Shown here: one piece after another, positions 51,135 through 60,171 of the stretch
Numbering within the stretch: position 1 is the stretch's first letter
How the letters are laid out: each line of letters opens with the position of its first letter
NCBI GenBank assembly: GCA_034666985.1
Contig: JAXDKS010000022.1
Coordinates: forward strand, 124,001-188,000
Origin: DATARR01 sp034666985
Lineage (GTDB): Bacteria; Acidobacteriota; Thermoanaerobaculia; Multivoradales; UBA5704
Direction of reading: 5' to 3'
DNA: 64,000 nucleotides
Notes under the pieces: model-generated
Database searches by the model: none
Seen by the model: only the letters and a program-made list of their open reading frames with translations
Told to the model about the DNA's origin: nothing
Program-made: the position numbers and the translations under genes

Positions 51135-52542
51135 TATGCGTACCAGCAGTAGGCCGCCTGGGGCGCATCAGGTGCCCCAGCGCGCAGGCGAACACGAAGG
51201 TCAGCGGCACCAATCCCTGAACGAGGAAGCGGTTCCAGGTCTCGCCGATGAGATCGGGGAGGCGCGTGCTCACCGCGTAGGCGGCCCAGGCGATGGCGGC
51301 GGGGATGAGGCCGGCGAGCAGCAGGCGGCGGACGCGGGGCCGCCTCAGAGCGTAGCTGCCGGCGAGTAGCACGGCGAGGAAGAGCCACCAGAAGCCCAGC
51401 CAGTCCGCCCCGCGGAAGGTCCAGCGCAGGACCCCGGGGACGATCACCGGCAGGCGCGTGAAGGCGCCACTCACCAGATCTGACAGGCGCAGGACGGTGA
51501 AGTAGTCCTCGTCGTCACGGTTCAGGATGGCGGCCCGCCAGGACGCGAGCAGCAGGACGGCGGCCAGGACGGGAGCGGCGGCCGCGCCGAACCAGGCCAG
51601 GGCGCGAGGGCCGGCCACCGGATCGCGCCGGCGGCGCAACAGCCGCTCGGAGGCCAGCAGCAGGGCGGCCAGGGCGAGCAGCGAGCCTTCGTTCTTCGTC
51701 AGCACCGCGCCGGCGAGCAGGCAGCCGGCGGCGAATCCCGCGGACGGGGCCGGCCGCTCGAGCAGGAGCAGCACCAGCGCCGCGCCGTAGAAGCCCGCGA
51801 GCGCCATGTCGCTGTAGCCCGAGGTGGCGCCGCCCCCGCCGTAGCTCAGGAAGGGCGGCAGGGCGGCGCAGAGGGTGGTCAGGGTCGCCGCGAGGGGATC
51901 GGCCCCGCGTCGGGCACCGTCGTGGACGACCAGCAGCAGCGCCACCAGGAAGCCGATGTAGACCGCCCGGTAGTCCTGCTCGTCCTCGCCGGCCCCGAAC
52001 GTCTCCTGCACCGCGACCTGCGCCAGCGGCAGCAGGGGAGGATAGCGTGGATGCATGACGTACCAGCGGACGTCCCGCAGCACCGAGGCATCGACCGTCC
52101 CCTCGTGGCGCATGTAGGCCGCGAGGGGGCTCCAGGTCATCCGTCCATCCCAGTCCGCCAGCGGCGCGGTCAGCGCGGACGTCAGCGATCCGAGGAGGAC
52201 CACGGCGATCGCGACCGCCGCCAGGAGCTGCCAGCGCCTCGCCGGATGGTCCTTCTCCTCGGCCCCGCCCCGCCGGCGGCGCCAAGTCCACGCGCCCAGT
52301 CCCAGTACCGTCGGCAGGAGAACCACAAAGGCGATGGCCGGCCGGCGCAACGGCACCCCGAACAGGTGGGAGGCGGCGAAGAGAGAGCCGCCGATCGCCA
52401 GGACGCCCAGCAGGTAGGCATAGCCGAGGCGGCGCGACAGGGAGAGCCGCCGCAAGGGCGCGAGCAGCTCGGCGAGGCCCAGCCCGGGGAGCGCGCAGAG
52501 CGCCACCCCGCCCAGGTTGGCGGCCACCGAGGCGGCGGTCAC
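51127..52542 (-). CDS. Polytopic membrane protein, probable GT-C-like glycosyltransferase
   Basis: A 471-residue protein with roughly eleven hydrophobic helices. The loop motif APLADWDGRMTWSPLAAYM and MHPRYPPLLPLAQVA resembles ArnT/PMT-type GT-C enzymes, with Asp in the first loop. Substrate unknown. The stop codon (51127-51129) lies inside the right arm of the palindromic element, so the last few residues (PTAGTHRR) may not be ancestral. Its start overlaps the stop of the next upstream gene by four bases. Confidence 0.72.
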   Translation of the reverse strand: MTAASVAANLGGVALCALPGLGLAELLAPLRRLSLSRRLGYAYLLGVLAIGGSLFAASHLFGVPLRRPAIAFVVLLPTVLGLGAWTWRRRRGGAEEKDHPARRWQLLAAVAIAVVLLGSLTSALTAPLADWDGRMTWSPLAAYMRHEGTVDASVLRDVRWYVMHPRYPPLLPLAQVAVQETFGAGEDEQDYRAVYIGFLVALLLVVHDGARRGADPLAATLTTLCAALPPFLSYGGGGATSGYSDMALAGFYGAALVLLLLERPAPSAGFAAGCLLAGAVLTKNEGSLLALAALLLASERLLRRRRDPVAGPRALAWFGAAAAPVLAAVLLLASWRAAILNRDDEDYFTVLRLSDLVSGAFTRLPVIVPGVLRWTFRGADWLGFWWLFLAVLLAGSYALRRPRVRRLLLAGLIPAAIAWAAYAVSTRLPDLIGETWNRFLVQGLVPLTFVFACALGHLMRPRRPTAGTHRR

Positions 52543-52997
52543 CGCTCCGTCCCCATCCAGGGGGCCCGGGGGCAGCCCGGCGGCACCGTGGCCGGACGCT
52601 CCCGGAACAGCGGCGGCCGGCCGGTGCCCGTCGACACCACCTCCCAGCGCACCTGCTCCCGCCAGCAGTCGAAGCCCTCGTCCGGCGATCCGCCGCTCCG
52701 CACCACGATGGCGCGGCGCGGCAGGAGATCAAAGCGCACCCACAGCAGGGAACCTGGATCCGTCAACTCGCTCAGCAGGTAGGGCTGGCCCTCGGGAATC
52801 GTGCGCCGGATCTGGTCAATGACGGTCACATACTCCCGGCCGAAGACCCGCGGCCGCAGCGCTTGGACCGGCACCCCCGCCGTCTTCGCCGCTACGCGCA
52901 GCCGGACGAAGGTGTTGCGCAGCCCCACCGGGATCGCGATCAGCAGGTAGACCGTCACCAGGAAGAGGGCGGCTCTCGACAGCCAGCGTGTTTGCAT
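52539..52997 (-). CDS. Hypothetical membrane-anchored protein
   Basis: A 152-residue protein with one N-terminal membrane helix (RAALFLVTVYLLIAIPVGLR) and a ~110-residue domain containing YVTVIDQIRRTIPEGQPYLL and WVRFDLLPRRAIVV, a pattern that recalls the soluble parts of GT-C-associated proteins but is not assigned. Start at 52997 (MQTRWLS). Coupled by an ATGA overlap to the polytopic membrane protein, so the two products probably work together. Confidence 0.65.
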   Translation of the reverse strand: MQTRWLSRAALFLVTVYLLIAIPVGLRNTFVRLRVAAKTAGVPVQALRPRVFGREYVTVIDQIRRTIPEGQPYLLSELTDPGSLLWVRFDLLPRRAIVVRSGGSPDEGFDCWREQVRWEVVSTGTGRPPLFRERPATVPPGCPRAPWMGTER

Positions 52998-53028
52998 GAC
53001 GGCTGGCGAGTATAGCCGCCGTTCCCGC

Positions 53029-53880
53029 CTAGTGACAGGGAGGGACCGCGGCCTGCTCCAGAAAGGCGCTGTCCTCCAAGTCCAGGCAACTCGGGTGGCT
53101 GTGGCCGAAGTAGTCGTCGTGGTTGATGTCGAGGATCGAGGGCCGCCAGGGCTGGTCGCCAGCGTACATGAGGTCTCTGGGATCATCCGACACGTGGCCT
53201 GCCTGCGTATGGTGGGGAGCACAGATCGCCACCGCACCCAGGCCATGGAAGATCTCGTGGATCATCGAGAGCTCCCAGTAGCCGGGTTCGGCCGAGGAGG
53301 GAGCGAAGACGTTGGAGGAGCAAGGGGTGGAGCCGGGAGGCTCTCCTTTGAGATAGAGAGCCACGACCTTCCCCGGAAAGCTCGGAGGCCAGAAGCTGCC
53401 GCCACAAGCGAACGTGCTGCGGCCGTCGTAATAGACGGCATAGATCTTCGACGGATGGTTGAACCCCGCGCGGATCAGATCGGCCTCGATTTCGTCCCGC
53501 ACGAAAGCACCATGGCTCGCGATCTGGGCGTCCGTGCGGCCGAGCCGGAAGAACGTGACGTCCGCCTGCCCCTGATAGCGATCGATCCGCAATCGCCGGC
53601 CGCCGCTCTGCCCCTCGAACCACTGCTCAAAAGCGGAGACCGACCTCTCGATGGTTCCATTCGTGTCGAGAGCGCGGTCCACGCCGTCGCTCGGCAAGAC
53701 GTACATCAGATGGACCTGATTGCCCCCGGCGTCGTCCGTGCGGTCCGTGGTGGACCTGGGGGATTCGCTCCAGCACCCGCCAGACGGGTCCGGTGCGACC
53801 GGGATGCGTCCGCCCGGTGCCTGGATACAGCCGGCAGCGGCTGCCAGGATCAGGAGAAGGCGGGTCCATTTCGTGTTCAT
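53029..53880 (-). CDS. Putative lipoprotein with HExxH zinc-metallopeptidase motif
   Basis: A 283-residue protein. The N-terminus (MNTKWTRLLLILAAAAGC) is a lipoprotein signal with lipobox Cys18. The core has SMIHEIFHGLG, an HExxH zinc site (His208, Glu209, His212), with further His residues (PHH, around 223; later HDDYFGHSHP) that could complete the site. Zinc-dependent protease activity is inferred; it is not assigned to a named family. Upstream (5' side) is the 21-bp repeat array at 53926-54261, close to its start codon. Confidence 0.68.
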   Translation of the reverse strand: MNTKWTRLLLILAAAAGCIQAPGGRIPVAPDPSGGCWSESPRSTTDRTDDAGGNQVHLMYVLPSDGVDRALDTNGTIERSVSAFEQWFEGQSGGRRLRIDRYQGQADVTFFRLGRTDAQIASHGAFVRDEIEADLIRAGFNHPSKIYAVYYDGRSTFACGGSFWPPSFPGKVVALYLKGEPPGSTPCSSNVFAPSSAEPGYWELSMIHEIFHGLGAVAICAPHHTQAGHVSDDPRDLMYAGDQPWRPSILDINHDDYFGHSHPSCLDLEDSAFLEQAAVPPCH

Positions 53881-53925
53881 GGCACTCCAGGTCAGAGCGA
53901 GCCTATCAGGCTGGAGCCGCCACGC

Positions 53926-54261
53926 CCCTCGCGAGGGGCGCTCCCGCCCTCGCGAATTCTCGTAACGCCCCCACGAGATCCCATATGAAATCCGCGAATT
54001 ATCATATGAACCTCGCGGGGGGCGCACCCGCCCTCGCGAGATCTCGTAACGCCCTCGCGAGGGCTCATATGTAACTCGCGAGTTTTCATATAGCCCTCGC
54101 GAATTTTCGTCCCGCCCTCGCGGGGGCGCTCCGCGCCCTCACGAATTCTCGTAGCGCCCTCGCGAGGGCGCATATATAATTCGCGAGTTTTCATAGGAAA
54201 CTCGCGAGGGGCGGACCAAAATTCGCGAGGGCGCACAGAGAATTCGGCAGGGGCGAAGCCA
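53926..54261. repeat. 16 x 21-bp tandem repeat array
   Basis: Sixteen units of exactly 21 bases, without spacers. The core CCCTCGCGA (or variants such as AATTCGCGA) is followed by a variable part, often TCTCGTAACG or TCATATGA. Units differ at many positions but the length never changes. The array fills the gap between the metallopeptidase start (53880) and the BNR-protein stop (54307). Because 21 is a multiple of 3, frames stay open through it. Confidence 0.92.
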
Positions 54262-54306
54262 AAAACCCGGGGGCAGATCTGCACCTGGGGAAGATCCAAC
54301 CGCCCT

Positions 54307-56382
54307 TCAGGAGGGCAGAACGATCTCCCAGACTCCGCGGCTCGCGGTGGCGGCGCGCAAGCGGCGGCCCGGCGCGTAGAAGACCAGATCCTTCACCATG
54401 ACGTGCGGCAGACCTTCGCTGAGGTCCATCCATCCGCCCTCGTACCGGAAGACCCCGAACTCAGTACCGGCGTAGAGGACGTTCGGGTCAGCCGGATCGG
54501 CGCGGATCACGTTCACCGGGAGCTCGAAATCCTGCTTGAGTTTCCGGATGCTGAGGTCCTCCCAGTCCTGGCCGCCAGTGACCGAGCGGAAGATCTGCCC
54601 CTGGCCTGGACCGGGAGCGTCGGAGTAGGCCACCCACAGGTGGTCGCGGTCGGCGGCCAGGATGGAGCTGATGAAGCCTGCTCGCGGCTGGAGGAGGGGG
54701 ATGGGATGATCCCAGCCGGCGGGGTTCCGGTCGATGCGGTAGAGGTCCCCGGTCTCGGTGCCCACCAGGATCCGGTCCCGGTCCACGATCTCGATCGCCG
54801 ATGCGAGTCCGGAGCCGGCAGGCAGATCCACCTCGGTGAAGTGGTTCCCAGCGTCCGAGGAGATCTGGACGGTCTCGCCCGCCTGCACGACGACATCGCC
54901 CAGCACCCGCATCGGTGGGTAGAAGAGCGAGCTCCGCTCCGGCCGGTCCTTCCAGAGTCGATCCCAGGTGTCACGGTCGCCCTCCCGATTCGACCGTTCG
55001 AGAGTCAAGTGAGCAAACGTGTGGAAGTAGAGATAGGGCGTCTCCTGCTGGATGGCGCAGGGCCCGCCGTCCCCGACCGCGACCAGGCGCCACACCGGCG
55101 ATCCGTCGTAACGGAGAGTTCCGTTGTCCTGCGTGCCGGCGAGCAGCTTGTCAGCGGACCGGGGGTCCTGCGCCAGGAACAGGGTCTCGGTAATGGCGAG
55201 CCCGCGGTTCAGGGACTCCCAAGTCTCCCCCGTGTCCCGCGAGCGGAATACCCCTCCGTCATTGCCTACGTAGAGGGTGCCAGGAGTCTGAGGATCGAAG
55301 ACGACGGCGTGCTGGTCGACGTGAATCGAGTCGCCGTCGTTGCGGTCCGAGACATTGGACCATCGCCAGGCGCCGCTCTCCAGGCGGACTCCTCGGAACA
55401 ACGGAACGGAGCCCAGGAACAGCGTCTCGCGCGAGCCCCGGGGGCCGGGCGCCGCAGCGGCAACCCAGTTGAATCCCGCGCTTCCGGGGGCAATGCGGGG
55501 GATCAGGACCTCCTGGAACCCACCATTCCTTGGGTCGCGGCGCCAGAGGTGGACATCCCCCTCCTCTCCACCGGACACGGCGAAGACATAAGCCACGGCG
55601 GAATTCTGCGGCGAGTGGCAGACGGCCATGCGAGTCCACCTCTCGGGCGACAGAGGAAGGCCAACCGAGCCCCAGAGCTCGCCGTCGAACGAGAATCGCA
55701 GGCCGTCCTCGCTGGCGGCCAGGATCTCTCCCCCCTCGGGAAGCCGGGAGAAGCTCCAGGTCGGTGCGCGGAAAAGCCGGGTCCAGGACTCGCCGCCATC
55801 CGAGCTCAGCCAAAGCCCATTGGTAGTGGCGGCCAGGATCCGGCTGCCGCCGAGGGGCAGGAGATCGAAGAAGCCGGTTTGATCGAACTGCCGGTCCGGC
55901 ATCTCCCGCCAAGTAGTGCCGCCATCCTCAGACTTGAGGATGCCCAAACTGAGATTGTTGAAGCCGTTGCCCTCGCCAGTCCCGGCGTAGGCGATCGCGG
56001 AGTCGTCCGGATCGAAGGCGACGGCGCCAATCACTAGAGTCCTCTGGTCGTCGGCCCGCGGATACCAGCTCGCGCCGCCATCCCGGCTCTCCCAAATCCC
56101 GCCCCCTGCCGCTCCAACCAGGAGATGGGCCGGGTCCGAGGGATCGACCGCGAGCGAACTGGCCCGACCGGACACCACGGGCTGGCTCCCAAGCCCCGAG
56201 CCGAACGTCTGGCCGCCGGAGATGCCGAAGGGACCCAGCGGCGACCACCGGGGCAGTGTCTGTCCGGGCGCTGGCTCCCGGCGCAAGGCGGTCCTTGCTT
56301 CCAGAGCGTGAGCATAGGACCATCCGGAATAGGTGGAGTGCGACAGATCGAACCCGCGAGCCTGCCGTTCTTCGTCTTCCAT
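54307..56382 (-). CDS. BNR/Asp-box beta-propeller protein (sortilin/VPS10-like)
   Basis: A 691-residue protein built of repeated propeller blades with Asp-box motifs (for example SRDGGASWYPRADDQRTLVI, SEDGGTTWREM, SSDGGESWTRLF, SRDTGETWESLN). Similar proteins are secreted and bind sugars or proteins, but no signal peptide is visible: an in-frame stop lies just before the ATG at 56382, and no better start exists. Either a 5' mutation or a non-classical protein is possible. It ends 45 bases before the repeat array. Confidence 0.82.
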   Translation of the reverse strand: MEDEERQARGFDLSHSTYSGWSYAHALEARTALRREPAPGQTLPRWSPLGPFGISGGQTFGSGLGSQPVVSGRASSLAVDPSDPAHLLVGAAGGGIWESRDGGASWYPRADDQRTLVIGAVAFDPDDSAIAYAGTGEGNGFNNLSLGILKSEDGGTTWREMPDRQFDQTGFFDLLPLGGSRILAATTNGLWLSSDGGESWTRLFRAPTWSFSRLPEGGEILAASEDGLRFSFDGELWGSVGLPLSPERWTRMAVCHSPQNSAVAYVFAVSGGEEGDVHLWRRDPRNGGFQEVLIPRIAPGSAGFNWVAAAAPGPRGSRETLFLGSVPLFRGVRLESGAWRWSNVSDRNDGDSIHVDQHAVVFDPQTPGTLYVGNDGGVFRSRDTGETWESLNRGLAITETLFLAQDPRSADKLLAGTQDNGTLRYDGSPVWRLVAVGDGGPCAIQQETPYLYFHTFAHLTLERSNREGDRDTWDRLWKDRPERSSLFYPPMRVLGDVVVQAGETVQISSDAGNHFTEVDLPAGSGLASAIEIVDRDRILVGTETGDLYRIDRNPAGWDHPIPLLQPRAGFISSILAADRDHLWVAYSDAPGPGQGQIFRSVTGGQDWEDLSIRKLKQDFELPVNVIRADPADPNVLYAGTEFGVFRYEGGWMDLSEGLPHVMVKDLVFYAPGRRLRAATASRGVWEIVLPS

Positions 56383-56500
56383 ACAGGATCAGACGAACCC
56401 GTCCGCACTTTTCCCGAGGCTCCGCGTGATCTCAGAGAAGAATCCGGATCGCTGGTGCCCAACACGTCGCGTAGGTGGAGCCAAGGTCTCCCTCGTTTGC

Positions 56501-57391
56501 TCAGGCGGCTGCCGTAGCCGAGGGCAACTCCATCGCGGCCTTCCTTTTCAATCGGAACTCGATGGCCTGACCGGGCAGTAGAATAACGTCCTCGAGCTCC
56601 CGCCCCAAAACTCCATCCACCTCCAGCGGCACCGGCGAGTCCGTATGGGGCCGGCAATTGATCGAGGCTTCGATCCCTGGCGGGAGCTCCATCAGATGGA
56701 GCGAGAACCCCTTGGCGAGCTCACTCATGACCAAGCTGTGCGAGCCAGGAATATACGTTACCTCCCGCCTCGTAGTGACTACATGGATCGGTTTTCCATT
56801 CCTGCCATTCAACCGGACTTTGGCGGAGAACTTTCCATTTGCAATATTGTGGTCCCTTGAGCAATCCTTGTAAACCCGCTCCCCAACCTTGATGTATTCG
56901 AACTCTGGCAGTCCTTGGTAGGCGATATGATCGTCCAGCTCGTGGGTCAAGATGACGTCTTCGGATCTAGCATGCAATCCGCAAAGATCGTATTCAAACT
57001 TCATCCATAGCGCTACCGGCCCCGGAAGACCCCCGAGAGGCTTGACTCTCAGATGGATGGAAACGTTCTGACGTATCATTCCTCTTTCAATAACTTCGCG
57101 CTTGACTTCTTCCCAAATATCGGGCCGGATAATATCTCCGATAGTCGCGTCAAGCACGCCGGTCATCGTTTCTACATCAAAACGGCTCCTGACGTGCAGC
57201 TCATAGATGGCTGCCACGATCGCCGCAACCAGAAACGCGATCCCCACGTCCCTGATGACGTCATGCCAGATGTTGTGCTCCGAGAGCATCGAAGCGGATA
57301 GCAAGAAGGGGATAGAGATTAACACTGCGACACCAGACAGGAACCAGGCAAAATAAGAAATGATCACTCTGATGGGCGATTTGCTCGGCAT
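56501..57391 (-). CDS. Unrecognised protein with two N-terminal membrane helices, lower GC
   Basis: A 296-residue protein. Two membrane helices (about residues 10-31 and 42-62: VIISYFAWFLSGVAVLISIP, VGIAFLVAAIVAAIYELHVR) precede a ~230-residue cytosolic domain containing VETMTGVLDATIGDIIRPDI and SIHLRVKPLGGLPGPVALWM; no known family was recognised. Start at 57391 has an AAAGGAG site. Base composition and codon use are clearly less GC-rich than the surroundings, suggesting transfer. It does not match the flanking propeller genes in character. Confidence 0.6.
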   Translation of the reverse strand: MPSKSPIRVIISYFAWFLSGVAVLISIPFLLSASMLSEHNIWHDVIRDVGIAFLVAAIVAAIYELHVRSRFDVETMTGVLDATIGDIIRPDIWEEVKREVIERGMIRQNVSIHLRVKPLGGLPGPVALWMKFEYDLCGLHARSEDVILTHELDDHIAYQGLPEFEYIKVGERVYKDCSRDHNIANGKFSAKVRLNGRNGKPIHVVTTRREVTYIPGSHSLVMSELAKGFSLHLMELPPGIEASINCRPHTDSPVPLEVDGVLGRELEDVILLPGQAIEFRLKRKAAMELPSATAAA

Positions 57392-57469
57392 GATGGAACT
57401 CCTTTCAAGCCACAACTTTCAAGCCACAACCTAATCTGTCTGCAGATCCCCTTTCCCTCTTCCGTCCAT

Positions 57470-59947
57470 TCACCTTCCCCGGCCGGTCGAGTCGAACAGC
57501 CCGCCGCCGTCACCGCACGTCGTCCCACGCCCCTGATCGTGCGGCACGCAGACGGTCACCCTCCCGGTGCAGCTCGCGCCCTGGGGATCGGTCGCTGTAA
57601 ACGTCATCTGGTAGACCCGGCCATCTCCCCCGCCGTTGCGGTCCGCCCGGAGTTGGACGGACGGCGTGCCGATCCCGAGCGCGTCGGGAGCTCCGGGCTT
57701 GCCGAGCGGCTCGTCCTGGCGGACGGCGGTGACGGTGATCGCGACCGGATCGCCGTCCGGATCGGTGACGCCGCGGATCGCGACCGAAACGAGCTGGCCG
57801 TTGGGGGGCCAGAGCGAGGCCGGGCTCGCGAAGGCGGCGGTGCAGACGGGGGGGCGGTCCTCGCCGATCCGGGTGACGAAGGCGTCAAAAGACCCTCCGG
57901 CGGGCCGGGGCTGGAACGAGTTGACGGTCGGGAAGTCCAGCGAGGTGGTCCAGCCCGTCACGTAGGCGTCGCCCGTGGGGCCCGCCACGATCCCGAAGCC
58001 CCTCTCCCCCAGGCCCGTCACCGCCCCGCGAGAGCCTCCCAGGAAGGAGGAGTAGACGAGCCCCGAGGCCATGGGAGCGAGCTTGGTCACGAAGACGTCC
58101 TGGGTGCAGTGGATGGGCGAGGTCAGCGGCGCGCACCGGGCCTGGAAGGCGTCCTTCACGGGGAAGTCCGGAGATTCGGTCACCCCCGTCAGGTAGATGG
58201 CGCCGGACGGGTCGACGGCGACGGCCCGCCCCTCCTCCCCCGAGCTGCCGCCGAGGTAGGTGGACACGATCGGGACCCCGTCTTCCCAGAGCAGGATGGT
58301 GAGGAAGGCGTCCGGAGGGACCTTCGCGGCGGACTGGAGCGCCCGGACGGTCGGGAAGTCTCTGGAGTAGGTGATGCCGGTCACGTAGGGCAGGCCGCCG
58401 AACGTGGCCACGCCCAGGGCGGTGTCGAAGTCGTGCCCGCCGAGGTAGGTCGAGAAGATCAGGAAGGCGCCGGTGGGGTCGATGTGCGCCACGAAGGCGT
58501 CGGATTCGAGGGTAGGCGGGCCTCCCTGGAAGGTCTCCTGGAAGCCGTCGATCGTCGGAAAGTCTGGCGAGGCTGTCCCGCCCACCACGTAGGCATTCCC
58601 GCCCCCGTAGACCGCGATGCCGTTCGCCTCGTCCCGGGAGCTGCCACCGAGAGGGGTCGAGTAGACGAGCGCCGAGCCGCTGGGGGAGAGCCGTGCCACG
58701 AAGGCGTCGGCGGAGCCGAGGCTTTGCGGGTGGAGCAGCGGATTGACCCTGGGGAAGTCGGGCGAGTACGTCACCCCGGCCACGTAGGCGCCCCCCTGGG
58801 AGTCGATGCCGATGGCCCGGGCCTCGTCGAGGTCGGCTCCGCCCAGGGTTGTCGAGTAGACGAGCGCCGAGCCGCCGGGGGAGAGCTTGGCCACGAAGGC
58901 GTTGCCGCCGGTGCCCCGCTGCGGCGGCGGGAGCGGGTTGACGAGGGGAAAGTCCGGCGAGGCCGTGTAGCCCGTGACGTAGGCGTAGCCTGAAGCATCC
59001 ACGGCGATGCCGTGCCCAGACTCGATGCTGAAGCGTCCCCCCAGATAGGTCGAGTAGACGAGAGCGCCGGCGGGGCTCAGCTTGGTCACGAATGCGTCGT
59101 AGGGATTGGAGGACGGCGGGATGGAACCGCGCGTCGGGAAGTCGGAGGAGTAGGTGAAGCCGGTCACGTAGGCGTTGCCCGCCGGGTCCACGGCGATCGC
59201 GTGCCCCTCCTCCAGGGAGCTCCCTCCAAGATAGGTCGAATAGACGAGGACGGGATCGATCACCAGGGGCCGCGCGGGATCACGCTCCCCCACCTCGAAG
59301 CCCAGCCGGACGCCGCCGATCCGCCGCCAGCCGCTGGCGACCTCTCGCCGGACGCCGCCGATCTCCTGATAAGCGACGGGCCTCTTCAGCCGGACCTCCC
59401 GGCTGCCCAGATGACTGCCCAGATGGAGGACGAGGTCGCCGGCGCCGTCGATCTCCATCCCGTCCGCCCCTTCGACGGCCAGCCGGACCTTTCCCGGATC
59501 CGCCCCCGGGGCCAGCACGAAGTCGTGCTCGAGCTGCCGGCCGTTGCCATAGAAGACGAGATCGACGCCGGGGTAGATCTCCCGGTACAGCACCCGCTCA
59601 TAGGACGGGATTCCCTGCCGCCACCGCGCGGGGTCGTTGCCGATCAGGTAGTGGCTCCGGCCGGGCAGCTCCCGCTCGCCGGAGACGCGGGGCGCGGACC
59701 GGGCCCCTTCCCAGCGCAGGCGCAGGGGAGGGCCGTCCTTCAGGGCGAGCACGGCCTCCGCGGGGGTGAGAAACAGGCCGTAGCCGTCCCCCCGCGCCAG
59801 GAATTTGACCTGGGCGTCCGTCTGCCCGCGGTTCTCCTCGAAGCCGAGCGGGCGGACGCCGAAGGGCGCACCCCACAGACCCCCTCCCATCCCCAACATC
59901 CATCCGAAGACGAGGAGCCGACGAGCTTGCCTGGTTGCCTTACCCAT
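57470..59947 (-). CDS. Secreted SBBP beta-propeller protein 1
   Basis: An 825-residue protein with a signal peptide (LLVFGWMLGMGGGLWGAPFG). An N-terminal DUF-like region (YLIGNDPARWRQGIPSYERV, IYPGVDLVFYGNGRQLEHDF) is followed by about seven SBBP repeats, each like 'YSTYLGGS..D.G.AIAVD..GNAYVTG.T.S.DFP', forming one or more propellers. The C-terminal ~125 residues (from CTAAFASPASLWPPNGQLVS) form a separate Ig-like domain shared almost intact with propeller 2. Preceded by a GEMM-type riboswitch and a strong AAGGAGGT site. Confidence 0.9.
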   Translation of the reverse strand: MGKATRQARRLLVFGWMLGMGGGLWGAPFGVRPLGFEENRGQTDAQVKFLARGDGYGLFLTPAEAVLALKDGPPLRLRWEGARSAPRVSGERELPGRSHYLIGNDPARWRQGIPSYERVLYREIYPGVDLVFYGNGRQLEHDFVLAPGADPGKVRLAVEGADGMEIDGAGDLVLHLGSHLGSREVRLKRPVAYQEIGGVRREVASGWRRIGGVRLGFEVGERDPARPLVIDPVLVYSTYLGGSSLEEGHAIAVDPAGNAYVTGFTYSSDFPTRGSIPPSSNPYDAFVTKLSPAGALVYSTYLGGRFSIESGHGIAVDASGYAYVTGYTASPDFPLVNPLPPPQRGTGGNAFVAKLSPGGSALVYSTTLGGADLDEARAIGIDSQGGAYVAGVTYSPDFPRVNPLLHPQSLGSADAFVARLSPSGSALVYSTPLGGSSRDEANGIAVYGGGNAYVVGGTASPDFPTIDGFQETFQGGPPTLESDAFVAHIDPTGAFLIFSTYLGGHDFDTALGVATFGGLPYVTGITYSRDFPTVRALQSAAKVPPDAFLTILLWEDGVPIVSTYLGGSSGEEGRAVAVDPSGAIYLTGVTESPDFPVKDAFQARCAPLTSPIHCTQDVFVTKLAPMASGLVYSSFLGGSRGAVTGLGERGFGIVAGPTGDAYVTGWTTSLDFPTVNSFQPRPAGGSFDAFVTRIGEDRPPVCTAAFASPASLWPPNGQLVSVAIRGVTDPDGDPVAITVTAVRQDEPLGKPGAPDALGIGTPSVQLRADRNGGGDGRVYQMTFTATDPQGASCTGRVTVCVPHDQGRGTTCGDGGGLFDSTGRGR

Positions 59948-59989
59948 GAAGACCTCCTTGCGAAACCGCGGGAGCGGAGCGGTGAAGGA

Positions 59990-60075
59990 GGCTTTTCGGC
60001 AACCGGGCGGTCTCGGGCGAGACCCTGGCTTTGCGCCCCCGCCTCACGGCGGGTTGGCCCTTTCGAAGCCTTGCC
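59990..60075 (-). ncRNA. GEMM-I type riboswitch (c-di-GMP aptamer, G at specificity position)
   Basis: Minus-strand RNA with the conserved blocks GGGCCAACCC, a GNRA-capped stem (CCCGCC-GTGA-GGCGGG), GGGGGCGCAAAGCC, a second hairpin (GGTCTCG/CGAGACC) and CCCGGTTGCCGAAAAGCC, the order of GEMM-I aptamers. Aligned by eye to published c-di-GMP aptamers, the base at position 20 is G. Just 3' of the aptamer, CCTCCTT (59985-59991) can pair with the ribosome site AAGGAGG (59953-59959), a plausible expression platform. Confidence 0.9.
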
Positions 60076-60171
60076 TTCAATTCTGGACTCAGCGACGGGG
60101 CTGTCAAGCTTATCGAGTCATAGCGAGAGGCGAGGCGCGGGTCCGCCGTGCGACGGGCCCGTGCGGAAGGG

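Noticed and set aside
53926..54261. CRISPR array
   Set aside because: Units are contiguous 21-mers without spacers, and each unit varies; there are no cas genes in the window.
53892..54299. A 135-residue heptad-repeat protein encoded across the 21-bp array
   Set aside because: Frames stay open on both strands only because the unit is a multiple of three; no ribosome site, homology or codon bias supports translation. Kept as a possibility only within the repeat entry.
60139..60160. Intrinsic terminator after the second SBBP gene
   Set aside because: A short GGGTCCG/CGGGCCC hairpin is present but no T-run follows on either strand, so it is not strong enough to list.
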